64,000 nucleotides of DNA from Cytophagales bacterium (GCA_004293815.1 RDZD01000010.1:62001-126000), one strand, 5' to 3'; shown: positions 8,239 to 17,526, counted from the first letter of the stretch. The notes: generated from the sequence alone by a model not told the origin. A program made the numbers and translations.

Positions 8239-9216
8239 TTAGTATAAGTAATGAGTCGTATGTTTGTTTTTGACATCCTTCAAGCTGGTGTTTGGATAAA
8301 TAACATCCATCAAAACACGGATTGCACTGCCGCCCGTCACTTTTATAGGTTCAGGATTTTGGTCTAACAAAAACTCTTCCACAAGGTATTGAATATCCTT
8401 GAAGCCAAATTGAGACCTTATGGAATTTGTACCAGAAATTCGCCCATTGATTTCAAAAGGGATGATTTGCTGCGTGTCTTTGTCCACAATTGCTTGAACA
8501 TTACAAGAGGCACTAATGGGTAAATGCTTCATCATCTTTTGAATAATCTCAAGCATTTTTGAGTCATATTGTGTACAAACTTCACAAAAGACCGTAGCAC
8601 CGCTTTGTAGCTCACGCTCAAAAGTAATCAGTCCGTGCAACTCTCCACTTCGAGTTATATAAAATGCAGTGGTGATTTCCTTACCTTTATGAAGCCTTTG
8701 AATCATGTATTCATCTGAAAAAGACTTCCAGTTAGTGGGGTTCAAATGCAAACCACGGGAGCCTCTGCCCTCGCGCGGTTTCACGATATACTCCGAAAAT
8801 TGTCCAGCATAGTTTGAGGGCAGATAAGAGGCTGCAAAAGGAATCTGATGGGCATTAAAAAATTCCCAAGTTTTGTACTTGTCCAAAAAGCAAAGATTTG
8901 TCTCAGGATTCGATACAGGGATTGCTGCCTCAAAACGTGCTTGGTGAAGGCTCAAATAATAAACTTCATAATCTGTACTTGGCAATACAAGTTGAATATT
9001 TTCTTGCTTGCAAATTGCCAATAGCTCACTGATATAGGCTTCCTCATAAGCAAAAGGCACTTTATACACCACATCACACAAGTGGCTGCCAGGCGATACT
9101 TCGGTGACATTACACCCTACAATGCGCATGTCTAATTTCAGACTTTGTAAATTCCTAATGATACCTTGGCCTACATTACCGCCAATGCCTGTAACCAAAA
9201 CGTTATATTTAGCCAT
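8239..9216 (-). CDS. ATP-grasp enzyme (carbamoyl-phosphate-synthase-like)
   Basis: A 325-residue protein. The N-terminal Rossmann-like pre-ATP-grasp domain has VLVTGIGGNVGQGIIRNL (residues 6-23). The ATP-grasp domain contains YIVKPREGRGSRGLHL (the Lys and Gly-rich ATP loop) and PFEINGRISGTNSIR (the Mg-binding Glu/Asn pair). This layout matches single-domain CarB/PylC-like ligases found in surface polysaccharide clusters, which join a carboxylate to an amine or similar nucleophile. The stop of the upstream epimerase overlaps its start by 8 bases. The ligation partners are unknown; an amino-acid or carbamoyl decoration of a sugar is a plausible inference. Confidence 0.85.
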   Translation of the reverse strand: MAKYNVLVTGIGGNVGQGIIRNLQSLKLDMRIVGCNVTEVSPGSHLCDVVYKVPFAYEEAYISELLAICKQENIQLVLPSTDYEVYYLSLHQARFEAAIPVSNPETNLCFLDKYKTWEFFNAHQIPFAASYLPSNYAGQFSEYIVKPREGRGSRGLHLNPTNWKSFSDEYMIQRLHKGKEITTAFYITRSGELHGLITFERELQSGATVFCEVCTQYDSKMLEIIQKMMKHLPISASCNVQAIVDKDTQQIIPFEINGRISGTNSIRSQFGFKDIQYLVEEFLLDQNPEPIKVTGGSAIRVLMDVIYPNTSLKDVKNKHTTHYLY

Positions 9217-10054
9217 TTTTTATAAATTGTTTGAGAGAATCAGCCAAAGATTTGACTGGTTTAAAGTTAAGAATTTTGGCAGTTAAGCTGTTATCGTACA
9301 CAAAAGATTCTGAAAAATCTGTGTCTTTTAGCTCAATTTCAGTGTCGGGCAAGCACACTTGAACAGCTTTAGCCACCTCCAAATTACTGATAGAATGTCC
9401 TTGAACACCCATAAAAATAGCATTTGTACTACTTTTACCCACGCTTTGACACAACGTTGCTGCATCTTCTACATGGAGATAGTCCTGTAGGCGCGTACCT
9501 TCACCCAAAAGTGTTATTTTCTGTGTTTCCTGTGCACTGCTGATGATTTTTGGTAGAAATGTACCCATATACATACCCAAACCATACAGTGACGAAAAAC
9601 GAATGATGCCATAGTTTGGATGATTTTGTACGATGCATTCACCTGATATCTTTGAAAGCCCATAAAGAGAAGGGTTTACAAATGCAGCATTTTCGTTTAG
9701 GGTTCTGCCCAATGACTGCCCATAAACAGATACACTAGATGCAAACACGATCCTACTTTCTGAAAAACACCGAACCACGCGACTTGGTAAGTCAATATTG
9801 GTAGTAATGTATCGGCTATCTGCCTCAGTCATTTTGCCGTACGGAATATAAGAGGCTAGCAAATAAATCACCTCAAAATCTTTGGGCATGTGCTCCAGCT
9901 CAGAAATATGAGTAGCGGACGCATACAAATCTCTCGCTCGCGAGTCGGAACGGTGGTTATAAACACCATGTAATTCGTCTGTTTCTGCCAGCTTTTGAGC
10001 TAGATGAGTTGCCAAAAAGCCATTCATGCCTACTATGAGGGTCTTTGTGCGCAT
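9209..10054 (-). CDS. NAD-dependent sugar epimerase/dehydratase (extended SDR)
   Basis: A 281-residue extended short-chain dehydrogenase. The cofactor motif is VGMNGFLATHLAQ (residues 8-20; GxxGxxA type) and the catalytic pair is YGLSKISGE (YxxxK), with Ser supplied by VFASSVSVYG. The sequence FSSLYGLGMYMG and a short C-terminal substrate domain follow. Such enzymes change nucleotide sugars by 4-epimerisation, dehydration or reduction. It is the first gene of the five-gene operon. A possible -7 box (TAGATTTG on the minus strand, 10094-10101) lies 40 bases upstream but no clear -33 box is present. Confidence 0.87.
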   Translation of the reverse strand: MRTKTLIVGMNGFLATHLAQKLAETDELHGVYNHRSDSRARDLYASATHISELEHMPKDFEVIYLLASYIPYGKMTEADSRYITTNIDLPSRVVRCFSESRIVFASSVSVYGQSLGRTLNENAAFVNPSLYGLSKISGECIVQNHPNYGIIRFSSLYGLGMYMGTFLPKIISSAQETQKITLLGEGTRLQDYLHVEDAATLCQSVGKSSTNAIFMGVQGHSISNLEVAKAVQVCLPDTEIELKDTDFSESFVYDNSLTAKILNFKPVKSLADSLKQFIKNG

Positions 10055-10135
10055 GGGTTATGGAGTGTGGTAAAATATCAGCAAGTGATGGCACAAATCT
10101 AACAACTTTCCGCAAGCATCGCGTAGTTGAAAAGA

Positions 10136-10199
10136 GGCTGTTTAAAAACTCTAGTAACACAACATCCTCTATGTTGTTGTTTAGAGTCTCAAAACAGCC
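10136..10199. repeat. Long imperfect palindrome, terminator or MITE-like element
   Basis: Two arms of about 29-30 bases (10136-10165 and 10171-10199) are imperfect inverted repeats with a 5-base loop. Outer arms read GGCTGTTT and AAACAGCC; CTCTA pairs with TAGAG; the inner tips read ACAACAT and ATGTTGT. On the minus strand it is followed by TCTTTT, so it can terminate the large gene that ends at 10210. The GGCTGTTT-type ends also look like terminal repeats of insertion sequences or MITEs. Confidence 0.65.
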
Positions 10200-10209
10200 C
10201 CTATTTCAA

Positions 10210-13200
10210 TTAGTCCCTCAATAAGAGTACATTGCCTTTATAGGTGGTGCTTCGGTATTTGATGAGATAGTTATAAGTACCAGCAGGAAACCCTACACCG
10301 TCCCATTTGAAGTCACGTAAGCTGCTTTCAAACACCTGCTTACCCCAGCGATTGAAAATGACAATTCGCTCAAAAGCATCTTGACAGGTGTTGAGAGGCA
10401 GATCTGGAATGGTGTAGAAGTCGTTTTTACCATCACCGTTTGGCGTGAAAACGTTTGGTGGCAAAAAGCCTCTCGAATCAGCTTCATCCACGACAGTCAG
10501 CTTGGCTAAAATAGGCTGAGAGGCCGTTAAGCCGCATTGCGTCTGGTCGCTAACATTGAACTCCACCACAAAATCTTTACGAGTAGCACCGCCCAACATC
10601 TCACAAGTGGGTGTCCATGTGAAAGTAGAAGTCTGCCTGGGAGCACCCGACACAGACTCAAAGGCCATGCCCAGCACTGTCATATCAAAACCAATACCTT
10701 CGGCAGTAAGCGTAATGGTGTTTCTGTCTGCGTCGTCACCCACCACATTAAACGTAATAGTTTCGCCAACGATGAGCTTCCTTTCATAAAGATTCGTAGC
10801 AGTGTTGAATTCTATGCCTTCTGCCACAATGGTTGGCGGGGTATTGTCTGGGTTGGCAGTTAGGTCTAAGCGCACCGTTACAGTATCGGTAGAAGTCACT
10901 TTACAGTTAGTGAGGTCTGTTACTAAAAAGTCAATGATGTAGACACTATCGCGGTTTAGTTTACCAAGTAGCTCACAGCTAGTAGGCCATCTAAACTTAG
11001 CAGTCAGAGGAGGTAAGCCAATTCGGTCAGTAAACTCCATTTCAGCGTCTGTGAGAGAAAAACCTCGAGGTGCAGCTTCTATTTTGATGGTGTTATTCTC
11101 GGGGTCTGTACCTCTAATATCGAACGTTACAACCTCTCCAGCCTTTATACGGCGGTAGTACATGCCTTTACTTGCGTCAAAACTAATGCCTAGTGCAGTA
11201 CCATCTGGCTTTTCGTTAGGCTTGTCTAAGAAACGCAGCAAAATCTTTACGCGAATGGTATCGCCCAAAGAATTCTTGCACTCGTTGTAGTCTTTGGCGA
11301 CAAAGTTAATGAAAAAGGCTCTTTCAAAGGTTTTATCAGGTTTTATACCCAAATATTCACAAAGCGTTTGCCAGAAGAAAGGAGCTTTTAGCGGTGCAAA
11401 GCCTGAGGTATCTCTAAAGATCATATTGAAGTCCGAAAGCGCGAAACCTTCTGGTAGAGCTTTAATAGAAACGCTGTCATTCTCGTCATCTTTGCAAAGA
11501 ATATCAAAAGCCGTGGCATTGCCCACAATAACCGTATCTATGTACAAGTCCTCAGAAGCATCATAAAAAAGGGATGCACTAAGTTTGGGAGCCGTATTCG
11601 GTGCATTGTTAGGCAGGAGCACGAGCGTGACGCAGGTGGTGTCGCTCAAGAGATTAGCACAGGTCTTTTTGTCTTGAACAATGAACGTCATATTGAACTC
11701 TTGGGGCTTGGTGAGGTCTTTGAGCATATCGCAGCTAGTACGCCAAGAAAAATCGGAACTCACTGTACCTACGCCTGTTTTATTTTCAAAGATCATTTTA
11801 AAGTCTGCAAAATTAAAGCCGTTGCCTTTACCCGTGAGCAGAAGCGTGTCGCCATCAGGGTCGAAACCTTTGACGGTAAATTTTATAAGCTGACCCACAT
11901 TGACGCTATCGCGATAGCAGTTGGGTGCGGGATCTACTGTAGCCAAGGTCGTAGTAACTGTAGGTTTCTGGTTTGTAACAGGCTTGATGATAAATCGCAC
12001 ACGAATGGTATCGGTTGCACCTAGACGATTACATGGTTTTAAATCCTGTAAAAAGATATCTAGGATAAACTCTTGTGCTTTGGTCAGGTCTTTAAGGTCT
12101 TTACACTGTGTTTGCCACAGAAAAGCACTATTGAAAGAGGCCACACCAGCTTCTGGTTTTAAGGAAATCAAGCGTCCAGGCAGCGTAAAATTAACGCCAG
12201 CCATCTTCAGCTTCATGGAATCGCCATCCTCATCGGTACAGAGCAAGTTGAAATCCCCTTTTTGTCCTACAAGAATCGTATCAGGATAGTTGTAAAGCTT
12301 AGTAACTGGGTCAAAGATAATTTTATCAGGCGTGATGACAGGGGCTTTGTTGGAATCTGGTACACTTGTTACCCTTACCGTCACGCAGGTTTTGGAAACC
12401 AAAGGGCTGTCACATTTTCTTCGGTCTTTGACTTCAAAGTCAAAAGTGAAGAACTTTTCTTTTTCGCCAGGTTTGAGCAAGTCGCAAGCTGGCTGAAACT
12501 TAAAGGGAGCTTTCAAAATAGGTTTTCCTTTGGCTCCAGTAAAGGAAATAGTAGCTACAGAAGCAATATCAAACCCACGTCCTTTGCCTGTAATTTCTAA
12601 GTCGTCAAAGTTTACATCGTTGCCAATGACATCAAAAGTGAGCGTTTCTCCCACTGCCACGTTGGCCTTATAACAACTATCAGCACCTTTTGTGAGGAGA
12701 GATGTGCTTATGGTTGGAGGGTCATTGGGTAATGATTTGATAAGTACTTGGGCTTCAATGGTATCTAAAAGAGGTACAGCACAGCTATTGTCTGCCACAA
12801 TAATATTAAACTTATAGGGGTCTCCATTTTTATTTGGACATTCAGGGAAGCAAATTTTAAGCTCTAGTTTTGCACCTGAGCCTGATATTGTACCATTATT
12901 GGGCGTAATTACAACATCTGAGCTAGTGAAGTTGAGTGGTTCAATACTGGCCGTTACCACCGTGCTGGGATCAATATCTTCTATCACAACGCGACCGCAG
13001 CGGTTTTCGTCAGGCTCTATGGTAATGAGGTTACCTTCTACATAAGGTGTGGTGCTAGTGCCCTCAAAAAGCTTGGCAGAAGGTGGATTAGCAGAAGGAC
13101 AATTCAACACCAAGAGTTGGAACTCGCGACGAACCTCGCCAATTTTTATACCACCTCTGAACTCGTCCACAGCAACCGCAAATACATATAAACCTGGATC

Positions 13201-13983
13201 AAAAGCCTTGAGGGTGAGGACACCTGTGGTCGGATTGATGATGAGTGGCGGAGCTCCTGGAATCATGTTGGCCACACCAATACCAGGAAAGAATATCACG
13301 TTGGGATATGGCCCTGGCGAAGGCGGCGGCAAAGGCATAGTCGTAGAGCTAAAACCATTCAAAGGTGCTACCAAACGGTATTTAAGCACATCACCATCTA
13401 AATCTTTACCACCAAAATTAAAGAAAAATGGCTGGTTGGCGCAGGCGTAGTCGCTGAGCGGCGGAAAGAGCGTAGGTGATGAGTTAATAAAGTTAAATCC
13501 CGTAGAGGCATCTTTCAAACGGGGAAATTCCAGATAGAAAGCCTGTCCCGCTTCGCCGGGAGAGAGGATATTGACAATGGTGCTGTTTCTGCAACAACGC
13601 TCCCAAGAAATGTAATAGCCATTAGGGTGGGTATAGCCGTCGCGGTTAAACACATACTCTTCACAATAGGTGATCTTACGCGTAATCAAGTCGCCAGATG
13701 CGCATTCTGGCTGGGTATAAGGCACAAGAGTATTGGATACTTGCCTTAACGTGATGCTTTCCATTTGCGCGTTGTCAATTTTTCGGAAAATATTGACTGT
13801 TACGGTGGGGTCAATGGCCGCAGGGTTGCCATTAACAGCATCGAAGTACATATAAAGACAAACCTTATAACGATTGCCAGAAATGTAAGTCATTTCTATT
13901 TCGCCACCTACAATGTGTGTGGCTCTGGCTCCAAACACGACACAGAAAAGAAGGAGGATGCTTAAAATAATCTTTTTCATCAT
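10210..13983 (-). CDS. Giant repeat protein with type B T9SS sorting domain
   Basis: A 1257-residue exported protein. The frame runs upstream to a GTG at 14043, but the ATG at 13983 (or 13980) gives a normal signal peptide, MKKIILSILLLFCVVFGARA. After a start domain opening THIVGGEIEMTYISGNRY (about residues 22-420) come six tandem repeats of about 125 residues (roughly 423-1172). Each has GxGFxxxxxxxxF, F-W-x-x-x-C-x-x-L and a late D-xx-x-C, so about two Cys per repeat. The last 85 residues are a gliding-motility-type domain: FLPPNVFTPNGDGKNDFY, then IFNRWGKQVFES, WDGVGFPAGTYNYLI. This sends it through the type IX system to the cell surface. It probably acts in adhesion or gliding. A palindrome at 10136 follows the stop. 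Confidence 0.92.
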   Translation of the reverse strand: MMKKIILSILLLFCVVFGARATHIVGGEIEMTYISGNRYKVCLYMYFDAVNGNPAAIDPTVTVNIFRKIDNAQMESITLRQVSNTLVPYTQPECASGDLITRKITYCEEYVFNRDGYTHPNGYYISWERCCRNSTIVNILSPGEAGQAFYLEFPRLKDASTGFNFINSSPTLFPPLSDYACANQPFFFNFGGKDLDGDVLKYRLVAPLNGFSSTTMPLPPPSPGPYPNVIFFPGIGVANMIPGAPPLIINPTTGVLTLKAFDPGLYVFAVAVDEFRGGIKIGEVRREFQLLVLNCPSANPPSAKLFEGTSTTPYVEGNLITIEPDENRCGRVVIEDIDPSTVVTASIEPLNFTSSDVVITPNNGTISGSGAKLELKICFPECPNKNGDPYKFNIIVADNSCAVPLLDTIEAQVLIKSLPNDPPTISTSLLTKGADSCYKANVAVGETLTFDVIGNDVNFDDLEITGKGRGFDIASVATISFTGAKGKPILKAPFKFQPACDLLKPGEKEKFFTFDFEVKDRRKCDSPLVSKTCVTVRVTSVPDSNKAPVITPDKIIFDPVTKLYNYPDTILVGQKGDFNLLCTDEDGDSMKLKMAGVNFTLPGRLISLKPEAGVASFNSAFLWQTQCKDLKDLTKAQEFILDIFLQDLKPCNRLGATDTIRVRFIIKPVTNQKPTVTTTLATVDPAPNCYRDSVNVGQLIKFTVKGFDPDGDTLLLTGKGNGFNFADFKMIFENKTGVGTVSSDFSWRTSCDMLKDLTKPQEFNMTFIVQDKKTCANLLSDTTCVTLVLLPNNAPNTAPKLSASLFYDASEDLYIDTVIVGNATAFDILCKDDENDSVSIKALPEGFALSDFNMIFRDTSGFAPLKAPFFWQTLCEYLGIKPDKTFERAFFINFVAKDYNECKNSLGDTIRVKILLRFLDKPNEKPDGTALGISFDASKGMYYRRIKAGEVVTFDIRGTDPENNTIKIEAAPRGFSLTDAEMEFTDRIGLPPLTAKFRWPTSCELLGKLNRDSVYIIDFLVTDLTNCKVTSTDTVTVRLDLTANPDNTPPTIVAEGIEFNTATNLYERKLIVGETITFNVVGDDADRNTITLTAEGIGFDMTVLGMAFESVSGAPRQTSTFTWTPTCEMLGGATRKDFVVEFNVSDQTQCGLTASQPILAKLTVVDEADSRGFLPPNVFTPNGDGKNDFYTIPDLPLNTCQDAFERIVIFNRWGKQVFESSLRDFKWDGVGFPAGTYNYLIKYRSTTYKGNVLLLRD

Positions 13984-14194
13984 AACAAGAATGCGTTTTG
14001 GAACATATAAAAAGTTTTGTTTATTCAAATACCTTTTGCGCACCTATCTTGTTTGTGAGGTGAGCTTTATTATTGGTGACAAATTTAACACTTTTGTTTT
14101 TGATTTGATTTTTTTAAGAATAAAAAACTCAAAAACTTAATCAGTGCAATATCAATTATTGGAATCGGTACGTTTCTTGTCTTCTAAAAAGCGA

Positions 14195-14224
14195 TTTGTT
14201 TTATAGCAATTGTTTGTATCTTTG
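14195..14224 (+). promoter_or_regulatory. Bacteroidota-type promoter for the cyclophilin gene
   Basis: TTTG at 14195-14198, an 18-base spacer, then TATCTTTG at 14217-14224. The start codon lies 41 bases further on. Confidence 0.75.
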
Positions 14225-14265
14225 CGCCATAAAACATAGACACACTTTATTAACAAATTTACGCT

Positions 14266-14889
14266 ATGATAAAATTACATACTTTAATTCTTTCCATTTG
14301 TTTAACTTTACTTTCTATTTCTTCTTGTATGTCTCAAAAAGAGTCTATTGTAACCATCAAGACCCCACACGGCAGCATTGAAGTGCTTCTATTTTCAGAA
14401 ACACCTTTGCACCGCGATAACTTTGTAAACCTCGCTCGCACAGGCTTTTATGACAGCACGGTTTTTCACCGCGTCATCGCTGGTTTTATGATTCAGGGCG
14501 GCGATCCATACACCAAAAACCCTGCATTCCCTGTACAGAGCTGGGGAACAGGCGGCCCAGGCTACCAAATACCCGCAGAATTTAATCCCAAATTCACGCA
14601 CATAAAAGGTGCAATGGCTGCCGCACGCACAGGGGATCAAGTAAACCCCAAGCGTGAATCTAGTGGCTCGCAATTCTACATTGTTCATGGCAATGAAGGT
14701 GCCCATTTCTTGGACGGTCAATACACTATTTTTGGACAAACCATTCGCGGCTTGGAGGTGATAGACAAAATTGCTGCACAAGCTACAACTTATCCTGACA
14801 GACCTGTTCAGAATATCCCCATGGCAATGTCTGTATCAGAAATGAGCCGTGAGGACATCACCAAAGAATATGGCTATATTTTTAAGTAA
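14266..14889 (+). CDS. Cyclophilin-type peptidyl-prolyl isomerase, lipoprotein
   Basis: A 207-residue protein. The N-terminus (MIKLHTLILSICLTLLSISSC) is a lipoprotein signal with the lipidated Cys at residue 21. The cyclophilin domain follows: TVFHRVIAGFMIQGGDP (catalytic Arg in FHRV), SGSQFYIVHG and GQTIRGLEVIDKIA. It would speed up proline isomerisation in exported proteins, anchored to the inner or outer membrane in the periplasm. It has its own promoter at 14195 and ends at a bidirectional terminator shared with the convergent amidotransferase gene. Confidence 0.93.
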   Translation: MIKLHTLILSICLTLLSISSCMSQKESIVTIKTPHGSIEVLLFSETPLHRDNFVNLARTGFYDSTVFHRVIAGFMIQGGDPYTKNPAFPVQSWGTGGPGYQIPAEFNPKFTHIKGAMAAARTGDQVNPKRESSGSQFYIVHGNEGAHFLDGQYTIFGQTIRGLEVIDKIAAQATTYPDRPVQNIPMAMSVSEMSREDITKEYGYIFK

Positions 14890-14950
14890 TGAAAGATGAA
14901 TTAGAGCTTACAAGCTTTCATTTCTTGATATTCTTTTGCATGCTTACACT

Positions 14951-14978
14951 AAAAACCTTGCTTAATCGCAAGGTTTTT
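14951..14978. terminator. Bidirectional terminator
   Basis: Perfect 11-bp stem AAAAACCTTGC / GCAAGGTTTTT with loop TTAATC. It ends the cyclophilin gene, and its loop and 3' arm overlap the stop codon and last codons of the convergent amidotransferase gene, so it can act on both strands. Confidence 0.85.
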
Positions 14979-15552
14979 GCGTAGGTAAGGTCTTGCGCCA
15001 GTTATCAATTATTTTTAGTCCAAACTCTGTTAGTACCGCTTCAGGATGAAACTGCAAGCCATAAATAGGCAAATGTACGTGCTTGAAGGCCATATTCTCC
15101 CCGTCTCGTGTGCTTGCTATGCTCAAGAGCGTAGGCGGGAGGTGATTCAAAACCAATGAATGATAACGAACAACTGATTGAATCTCAGGAGTGCCCTCAA
15201 AAATGGGGGCTTGGGAGCAGGAGATTTCACTCACCTTGCCGTGCATGGGTTTGATGGCGTGGACAAGTTCCGCACCAAAAAACTCTCCTATGGCTTGGTG
15301 TCCTAAACAAATACCTAAGAGAGGTTTTTGAAGATGAAAATACTCCACATAACGCATGAGCTGGCCAGCATCGCGCGGGCGGCCTGGCCCAGGCGAAAGC
15401 ACAATAGCATCGAACTCTTGGGCTGCCTCTGGAGGTGCGTGATGCCGCCAAACGCTGCACTTAAGCCCTGTTCTACAAAAATAATCGTATAGATTGTAAG
15501 TAAAAGAGTCCAAATTATCCAATAGCAAAATGTGCTGGGCAGATTGGTTCAT
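14962..15552 (-). CDS. Anthranilate/aminodeoxychorismate synthase glutamine amidotransferase
   Basis: A 196-residue class I glutamine amidotransferase of the TrpG/PabA type. It begins ILLLDNLDSFTYNLYDYF, has the oxyanion segment VLSPGPGRP, the nucleophile Cys in LLGICLGHQAIGEFFGA and the catalytic HPE in YGLQFHPEAVLTEFG. It supplies ammonia to a chorismate-using partner, for tryptophan or folate synthesis. The partner (trpE or pabB) is not in the window, so TrpG and PabA cannot be told apart. A PAP2 phosphatase gene lies 11 bases upstream on the same strand, so they are probably co-transcribed. The stop codon sits in the terminator loop. Confidence 0.93.
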   Translation of the reverse strand: MNQSAQHILLLDNLDSFTYNLYDYFCRTGLKCSVWRHHAPPEAAQEFDAIVLSPGPGRPRDAGQLMRYVEYFHLQKPLLGICLGHQAIGEFFGAELVHAIKPMHGKVSEISCSQAPIFEGTPEIQSVVRYHSLVLNHLPPTLLSIASTRDGENMAFKHVHLPIYGLQFHPEAVLTEFGLKIIDNWRKTLPTQKPCD

Positions 15553-15563
15553 GACACTTTTGT

Positions 15564-16226
15564 CTACTTGATAAATGTATTCAAGGCAAGTTTATTTTGC
15601 AGTACAGGATAGTTCATGTAGTTGTTAAGCACATAACTTGCTATCAGCAAAGACACGCACCCTAAAACAGACCCAATATACACATCGCTAAAAAAATGCT
15701 GACACAGATAAACGCGTGTGAGTCCTGCAAAAATAGCCAGACAACATAACAGAGCATGCCAAAGAGGATGGTTTTTTTGAAACGCTAAAACGCTAAAGAT
15801 AACAAAGGCCGTAGCTGTGTGCCCAGAAGGCATACTTTGCCATGAATGTACCTCCACACCCTCCACAAAGTTTAATACCACATGACTATCAAAAAATGCT
15901 TTTGGGCGAGGAACATCGCTAAAAATCAATTGCTTAAGAATCCGAACTATGGTAGACTCAATAATAAACGCCAAAGCTAACCAAGCTGCGTCATAGTAAC
16001 GGACAAACAACAAGACCAATACCAAAACTGGTGCAACAAGTCCATCGCCCAGATGCGTGCCATATTTAGCGATGAAATCTAGCCAAGGCCAGTGAAAATC
16101 ATTAAGCAACAGCACTGAATGACCACGCTCAAAGGAAAGTATGTACAAAGCACCTACAAAAAAGTACCCCCAAAGCCATAGAAAAAACGTTTGATGCTCT
16201 TTTAGAAGTTGCTTGACAATTTGCAT
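15564..16226 (-). CDS. PAP2-family membrane phosphatase
   Basis: A 220-residue polytopic membrane protein with all three PAP2 motifs: KQLIFSDVPRPKAF (motif 1), SMPSGHTATAFVIF (motif 2, catalytic His) and TRVYLCQHFFSDVYIGS (motif 3). About six membrane helices are visible. Family members remove phosphate from lipids such as undecaprenyl diphosphate, phosphatidylglycerol phosphate or lipid A. The substrate here is not decided by the sequence. The ATG at 16226 is well placed. The gene directly precedes the amidotransferase gene, with no evident functional link. Confidence 0.9.
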   Translation of the reverse strand: MQIVKQLLKEHQTFFLWLWGYFFVGALYILSFERGHSVLLLNDFHWPWLDFIAKYGTHLGDGLVAPVLVLVLLFVRYYDAAWLALAFIIESTIVRILKQLIFSDVPRPKAFFDSHVVLNFVEGVEVHSWQSMPSGHTATAFVIFSVLAFQKNHPLWHALLCCLAIFAGLTRVYLCQHFFSDVYIGSVLGCVSLLIASYVLNNYMNYPVLQNKLALNTFIK

Positions 16227-16482
16227 GACCTGTGTGTCCTAAATTTTCTGCTTGTATTGAAATTTTGCAGCAAAGGTAAAAGGCTTTTGTTGTATTGTAA
16301 CAGATTTTTAATATTAAATTTTGCTTAGCTAACACCAATTGCTTTTTAAACCATCTTTAAGCCTAAGTAAATCACTTTTTGTAACAATTTGTTCATGTTG
16401 AAAAACCTTTCTGAACGGGCAGGTATTTGACCACAGATAAGCGTGGCTGCAATATTTTTTAATGAAATATGTTTAATAAATA

Positions 16483-16511
16483 TTGTATATGTTGCCAATG
16501 TTGTATTTTTG
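16483..16511 (+). promoter_or_regulatory. Promoter for the MlaD-like gene
   Basis: TTG at 16483-16485, an 18-base spacer and TATTTTTG at 16504-16511. Transcription would start just before the GTG at 16554, which supports that start over the upstream GTG at 16443. Confidence 0.6.
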
Positions 16512-16553
16512 GCCTTACAAAGACATATTATTATCAATCCAAAAAAGACCATT

Positions 16554-17519
16554 GTGGCTATTTCAAAAGAATTAAAAGTGGGTTTACTGACGGTTGTTGC
16601 AGGTTCTATTTTATACTGGGGATTCAATTTTCTAAAAGGCGTAGATTTTTTGTCGCCCACGCGCACCTACTACGCGGTATTTGATAAAACTGAGGGACTG
16701 ACGGTGTCTAATCAGATCACAATCAATGGTTTTCCTGTGGGTAGAGTAGATGCCATTAGGCTAGATCAAAGCACAGCTAAGAATAAATTGATAGTAACTT
16801 TAGCCATTAACAAAGAAATTGCGGTAGGTGATGAGTCTCAAATTGTATTGGCAGATGATGGCTTGCTTGGCGGTAAATTGCTTAAATTAAACCTTTTGAC
16901 AAAAAAAGGAAACATTGCTGAAGGTGACACCATTCCCTCTCAAATAGAAGGAGGTATTACTAGCATCATTTATGATAAGGTAGTGCCCATTACAGGAAAG
17001 GTGGATTCAGCAGTTTCTATTGTTAATGGTCTGCTTTTAGAATATAAAGGCATGAGTAAAGATATAGAAGGTGTTATTAAAAATGTGAATCAAACCACTC
17101 TCACCCTTAACGCCACAATGAACGACAACCGCCAGAATATTACGAAAGTGACCAAAAACATGGCAGATTTGACACAGTCTCTAGTGGACACAGAAAAACA
17201 GCTTAGACCCATTATTGCAAAAATGAATAGTTTGGCGGACTCTTTAAATAGCGTAGAGTTTGCGGCCTTAGCTAACAATGCCAACCAGCTTTTGGCTGAA
17301 CTTGAAAAAACAACCAAAGCCATCAACAACGGGCAGGGTACAGTAGGACTTATGCTCAAAACAGACTCTATACATAATAATCTCAACAAGACCATGCTAG
17401 ATTTAGACGCTATCTTGGTGGACTTTAAAGAAAGACCCAAACGCTATATTCCGAATATTTCTGTGTTTGGCAAAAAAGACAAAGAAGAGAAAGCAGACAA
17501 GAAAGCTGGTAAAAAATAA
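16554..17519 (+). CDS. MlaD/MCE-domain lipid transport protein
   Basis: A 321-residue protein. Residues 1-30 (AISKELKVGLLTVVAGSIL) form one membrane anchor. The MCE domain follows at about 38-120, with YYAVFDKTEGLTVSNQITIN and FPVGRVDAIRL. The rest is mainly helical and coiled-coil-like, ending in a Lys-rich tail. MCE proteins bind and pass phospholipids or other lipids between the inner and outer membranes. The frame is open upstream to a GTG at 16443, but the promoter at 16483-16511 lies inside that stretch, so the GTG at 16554 (giving MAISKELKVG) is preferred. No ATPase or permease of an Mla system is adjacent. A GT2 gene follows 7 bases after the stop. Confidence 0.87.
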   Translation: MAISKELKVGLLTVVAGSILYWGFNFLKGVDFLSPTRTYYAVFDKTEGLTVSNQITINGFPVGRVDAIRLDQSTAKNKLIVTLAINKEIAVGDESQIVLADDGLLGGKLLKLNLLTKKGNIAEGDTIPSQIEGGITSIIYDKVVPITGKVDSAVSIVNGLLLEYKGMSKDIEGVIKNVNQTTLTLNATMNDNRQNITKVTKNMADLTQSLVDTEKQLRPIIAKMNSLADSLNSVEFAALANNANQLLAELEKTTKAINNGQGTVGLMLKTDSIHNNLNKTMLDLDAILVDFKERPKRYIPNISVFGKKDKEEKADKKAGKK

Positions 17520-17526
17520 CTCTGGC

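Noticed and set aside
10537-13450. Series of plus-strand ORFs of 70-133 codons
   Set aside because: All are shadows of the giant repeat protein on the minus strand and recur because its repeats recur.
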